Below, piece after piece: positions 63,180 to 64,000 of a stretch of 64,000 bases of DNA. The first letter of the stretch is position 1. Every line of letters starts with the position of its first letter. Source of the DNA: Mycolicibacterium hodleri. Its GTDB lineage: Bacteria > Actinomycetota > Actinomycetes > Mycobacteriales > Mycobacteriaceae. The DNA is taken from NCBI RefSeq assembly GCF_006439015.1, contig NZ_RCZG01000004.1, forward strand, positions 186,001-250,000, given 5' to 3'. The notes beneath the pieces are model-generated. The model saw only the letters and a list, made by a program, of their open reading frames with translations, was not told the origin of the DNA and searched no databases. A program made the translations under genes and the position numbers.

Positions 63180-63536
63180 CTAGCTGGCGACCGACTCGCT
63201 CTCGTCCGGGACGCTGTGGAGTGGGGTCGTGACGGCGGGGGACGGCTGTGCCTGGATCTCGGGAGTGCTGGCCGGGGGGACCGCCCGCTGGATGCCGAGC
63301 ACGTCGCCGATCTCGGTCCAACCGATGCCGGCGTCGTGCGCGGCAAGAGCCGCCACCTGCACGGCATGGGCGGCCGCTTGAAGGTTCTTGCACTTGCGTC
63401 GCCACTTGGCGTTCCGCCGAGCTTCCTCCAGCGTTGCTTGCGCTTCCGTGAGGCGTTGCAGGTGCGGGCCGTTGGACGCTTGTGCCCGAGCTGTCTCGTC
63501 CGAGTGAAGGCCACGACGCCCCCGTGAATCTGCCAT
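63180..63536 (-). CDS. Small HTH-like protein, paralogue of the gene at 43050-43466
   Basis: A 118-residue protein sharing with the protein encoded at 43050 the core VAALAAHDAGIGWTEIGDVLGIQR and the preceding helical segment (QRLTEAQATLEEARRNAKWRRK). The N-terminus is basic (MADSRGRRG) and the C-terminus polar. The start ATG at 63536 is supported by the leader shared with the paralogue (ATTGGGGGG...GGCAA...ACATGG); the frame runs on to 63596. It lies against the 3' end of the alpha-glucosidase gene. A DNA-binding role is an inference. Confidence 0.65.
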   Translation of the reverse strand: MADSRGRRGLHSDETARAQASNGPHLQRLTEAQATLEEARRNAKWRRKCKNLQAAAHAVQVAALAAHDAGIGWTEIGDVLGIQRAVPPASTPEIQAQPSPAVTTPLHSVPDESESVAS

Positions 63537-63745
63537 GTATTTGCCGACCCCCCAATCAGTGAAACTGATAATGGCAGGCAGGAAGCTCAAAGGCAACAGC
63601 CAGAAATACAGAAATATGTGCTCTCCGCAGCTTGGGCGGCTCCGCTAAATGATCTCGGTTGGATTTATGACATTGCATCTCGTCAGAGCGAAATGCTCGT
63701 AATGGGTTGCTATGCTCCGCCGCTCTTCAGGGTCGAATCGGCGTT

Positions 63746-63775
63746 TTGGCTGATCGGACGGTAGCGCGCTACTAT
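63746..63775 (+). promoter_or_regulatory. rplJ: Probable promoter of the rplJ-rplL operon
   Basis: TTGGCT (63746-63751) and TACTAT (63770-63775) with an 18-base spacer, about 220 bases before the rplJ start and just ahead of the L10 leader. 63537-63745 shows no gene. Confidence 0.5.
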
Positions 63776-63784
63776 TTCGGACGT

Positions 63785-63930
63785 TCCACCGAAGACCGTC
63801 GGTCACCGAGAAATCGGTTGAAGGTCCCGGAATCATCCGGGCGGCCCACGCAGGAGGACGAGGCACCACCGCTGGCTCGCGCCGGCGGATCTTCACGCCC
63901 CGGCCGCTCTGCGCCGGGGCGTTCGTCGTT
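63785..63930 (+). ncRNA. L10 (rplJ-rplL) ribosomal protein leader RNA
   Basis: Structured 5' leader of the rplJL operon, to which L10 or the L10-L12 complex binds to shut down its own synthesis. Hairpins can be read: ACCGA-GAAA-TCGGT (63805-63818) with a GNRA loop, CCCGGA-ATCA-TCCGGG (63826-63841), followed by CGGCCCACGCAGGAGG, a stretch typical of actinobacterial L10 leaders. A strong terminator-like hairpin ends the element. Position directly before rplJ and after the Rv0650-like region agrees with mycobacterial gene order. The boundaries are approximate. Confidence 0.8.
63895..63930 (+). terminator. Attenuator-type hairpin at the end of the L10 leader
   Basis: ACGCCCCGGC (63895-63904) pairs perfectly with GCCGGGGCGT (63913-63922) and is followed by TCGTCGTTTC. 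It stands upstream of rplJ, so it probably acts as a conditional terminator in the L10 autoregulation. Confidence 0.75.
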
Positions 63931-63992
63931 TCCGGGGTTGAAGAACCCTGATGGGGTCGACCGACGGACCCAATCCTAGATAGGAGGCATGC

Positions 63993-64000
63993 ATGGCCAA
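63993..64000 (+). CDS. rplJ: Ribosomal protein L10, first codons only
   Basis: ATGGCCAA, preceded by AGGAGG five bases upstream (63982-63987), is the beginning of rplJ (MA-...), cut by the window edge. The call rests on the L10 leader directly upstream and on the order alpha-mannosidase, FabD2-like, ROK kinase, rplJ known from M. tuberculosis. Only two codons are visible. Confidence 0.75.

Noticed and set aside
1..64000. CRISPR arrays, tRNA or rRNA genes
   Set aside because: No regularly spaced repeats and no tRNA- or rRNA-like sequence was seen on either strand. I could not run a dedicated tRNA scan.

Overview
The window is mycobacterial DNA, most likely from a fast-growing Mycolicibacterium. 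It is GC-rich and holds three mycolic-acid-type methyltransferases in a row, a PE-PPE-domain protein, a LipG-like hydrolase, a UbiB/ABC1 protein and a GH38 alpha-mannosidase. From 37.7 kb to the right edge the conserved genes follow the order known from M. tuberculosis between rplK-rplA and rplJ-rplL (mmaA genes, lipG, Rv0647c, Rv0648, Rv0649/fabD2, Rv0650, rplJ). The last bases are the start of rplJ, preceded by a recognisable L10 leader. Three blocks of accessory DNA interrupt that backbone.

0.1-7.0 kb: a four-gene operon (cellulose-synthase-like GT2, GT39-type membrane glycosyltransferase, polyprenyl-phosphate-mannose-synthase-like GT2, GH8 glycanase) that looks like an exopolysaccharide synthase unit. 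It is followed by a membrane endonuclease/exonuclease/phosphatase-family protein and a VanX-like D-Ala-D-Ala dipeptidase. 7.0-8.0 kb: a small secreted protein gene, a scar holding the 3' part of rplK and the first codons of rplA, and a decayed second copy of the dipeptidase gene end.

8.0-31.8 kb: an IS-riddled capsule/exopolysaccharide island of visibly lower GC. It encodes a Wzb-like tyrosine phosphatase, UDP-glucose dehydrogenase, Wzy-like polymerase, Wzx-like flippase, a methyltransferase, three GT4 glycosyltransferases, Gmd and Rmd (GDP-deoxyhexose synthesis), a Wzc-like tyrosine kinase/co-polymerase and a DUF4012 membrane protein. Together these resemble a Wzx/Wzy-dependent polysaccharide pathway, which is unusual for a mycobacterium; no initiating phosphoglycosyltransferase is present. 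An apparently intact IS21-family element, a frameshifted IS110-family element and several IS3-family remnants lie between the genes. Two paralogous small secreted protein genes (7.2 kb on + and 32.3 kb on -) bracket the island.

31.9-37.7 kb: the second secreted paralogue, two related small membrane proteins, an ECF sigma factor with a double-DGPF (YCII) partner, and the PE-PPE-domain protein. 37.7-43.0 kb: mycolate methyltransferases, lipG-like hydrolase and ABC1 kinase, all on -. 43.0-50.0 kb: accessory genes (HTH-like protein, DUF5996, degenerate GGDEF protein, broken GAF gene, Gly-rich repeat protein, two DinB/DUF664 proteins facing a WYL regulator across a perfect palindrome). 50.0-55.7 kb: alpha-mannosidase, 'FabD2-like' protein and ROK kinase in a tightly coupled operon. 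55.7-63.2 kb: a DUF4032 protein plus an alpha-glucoside/trehalose-type ABC importer (-) and a divergent GH13 alpha-glucosidase (+). 63.2-64.0 kb: a paralogue of the HTH-like protein, then the promoter, L10 leader and start of rplJ.
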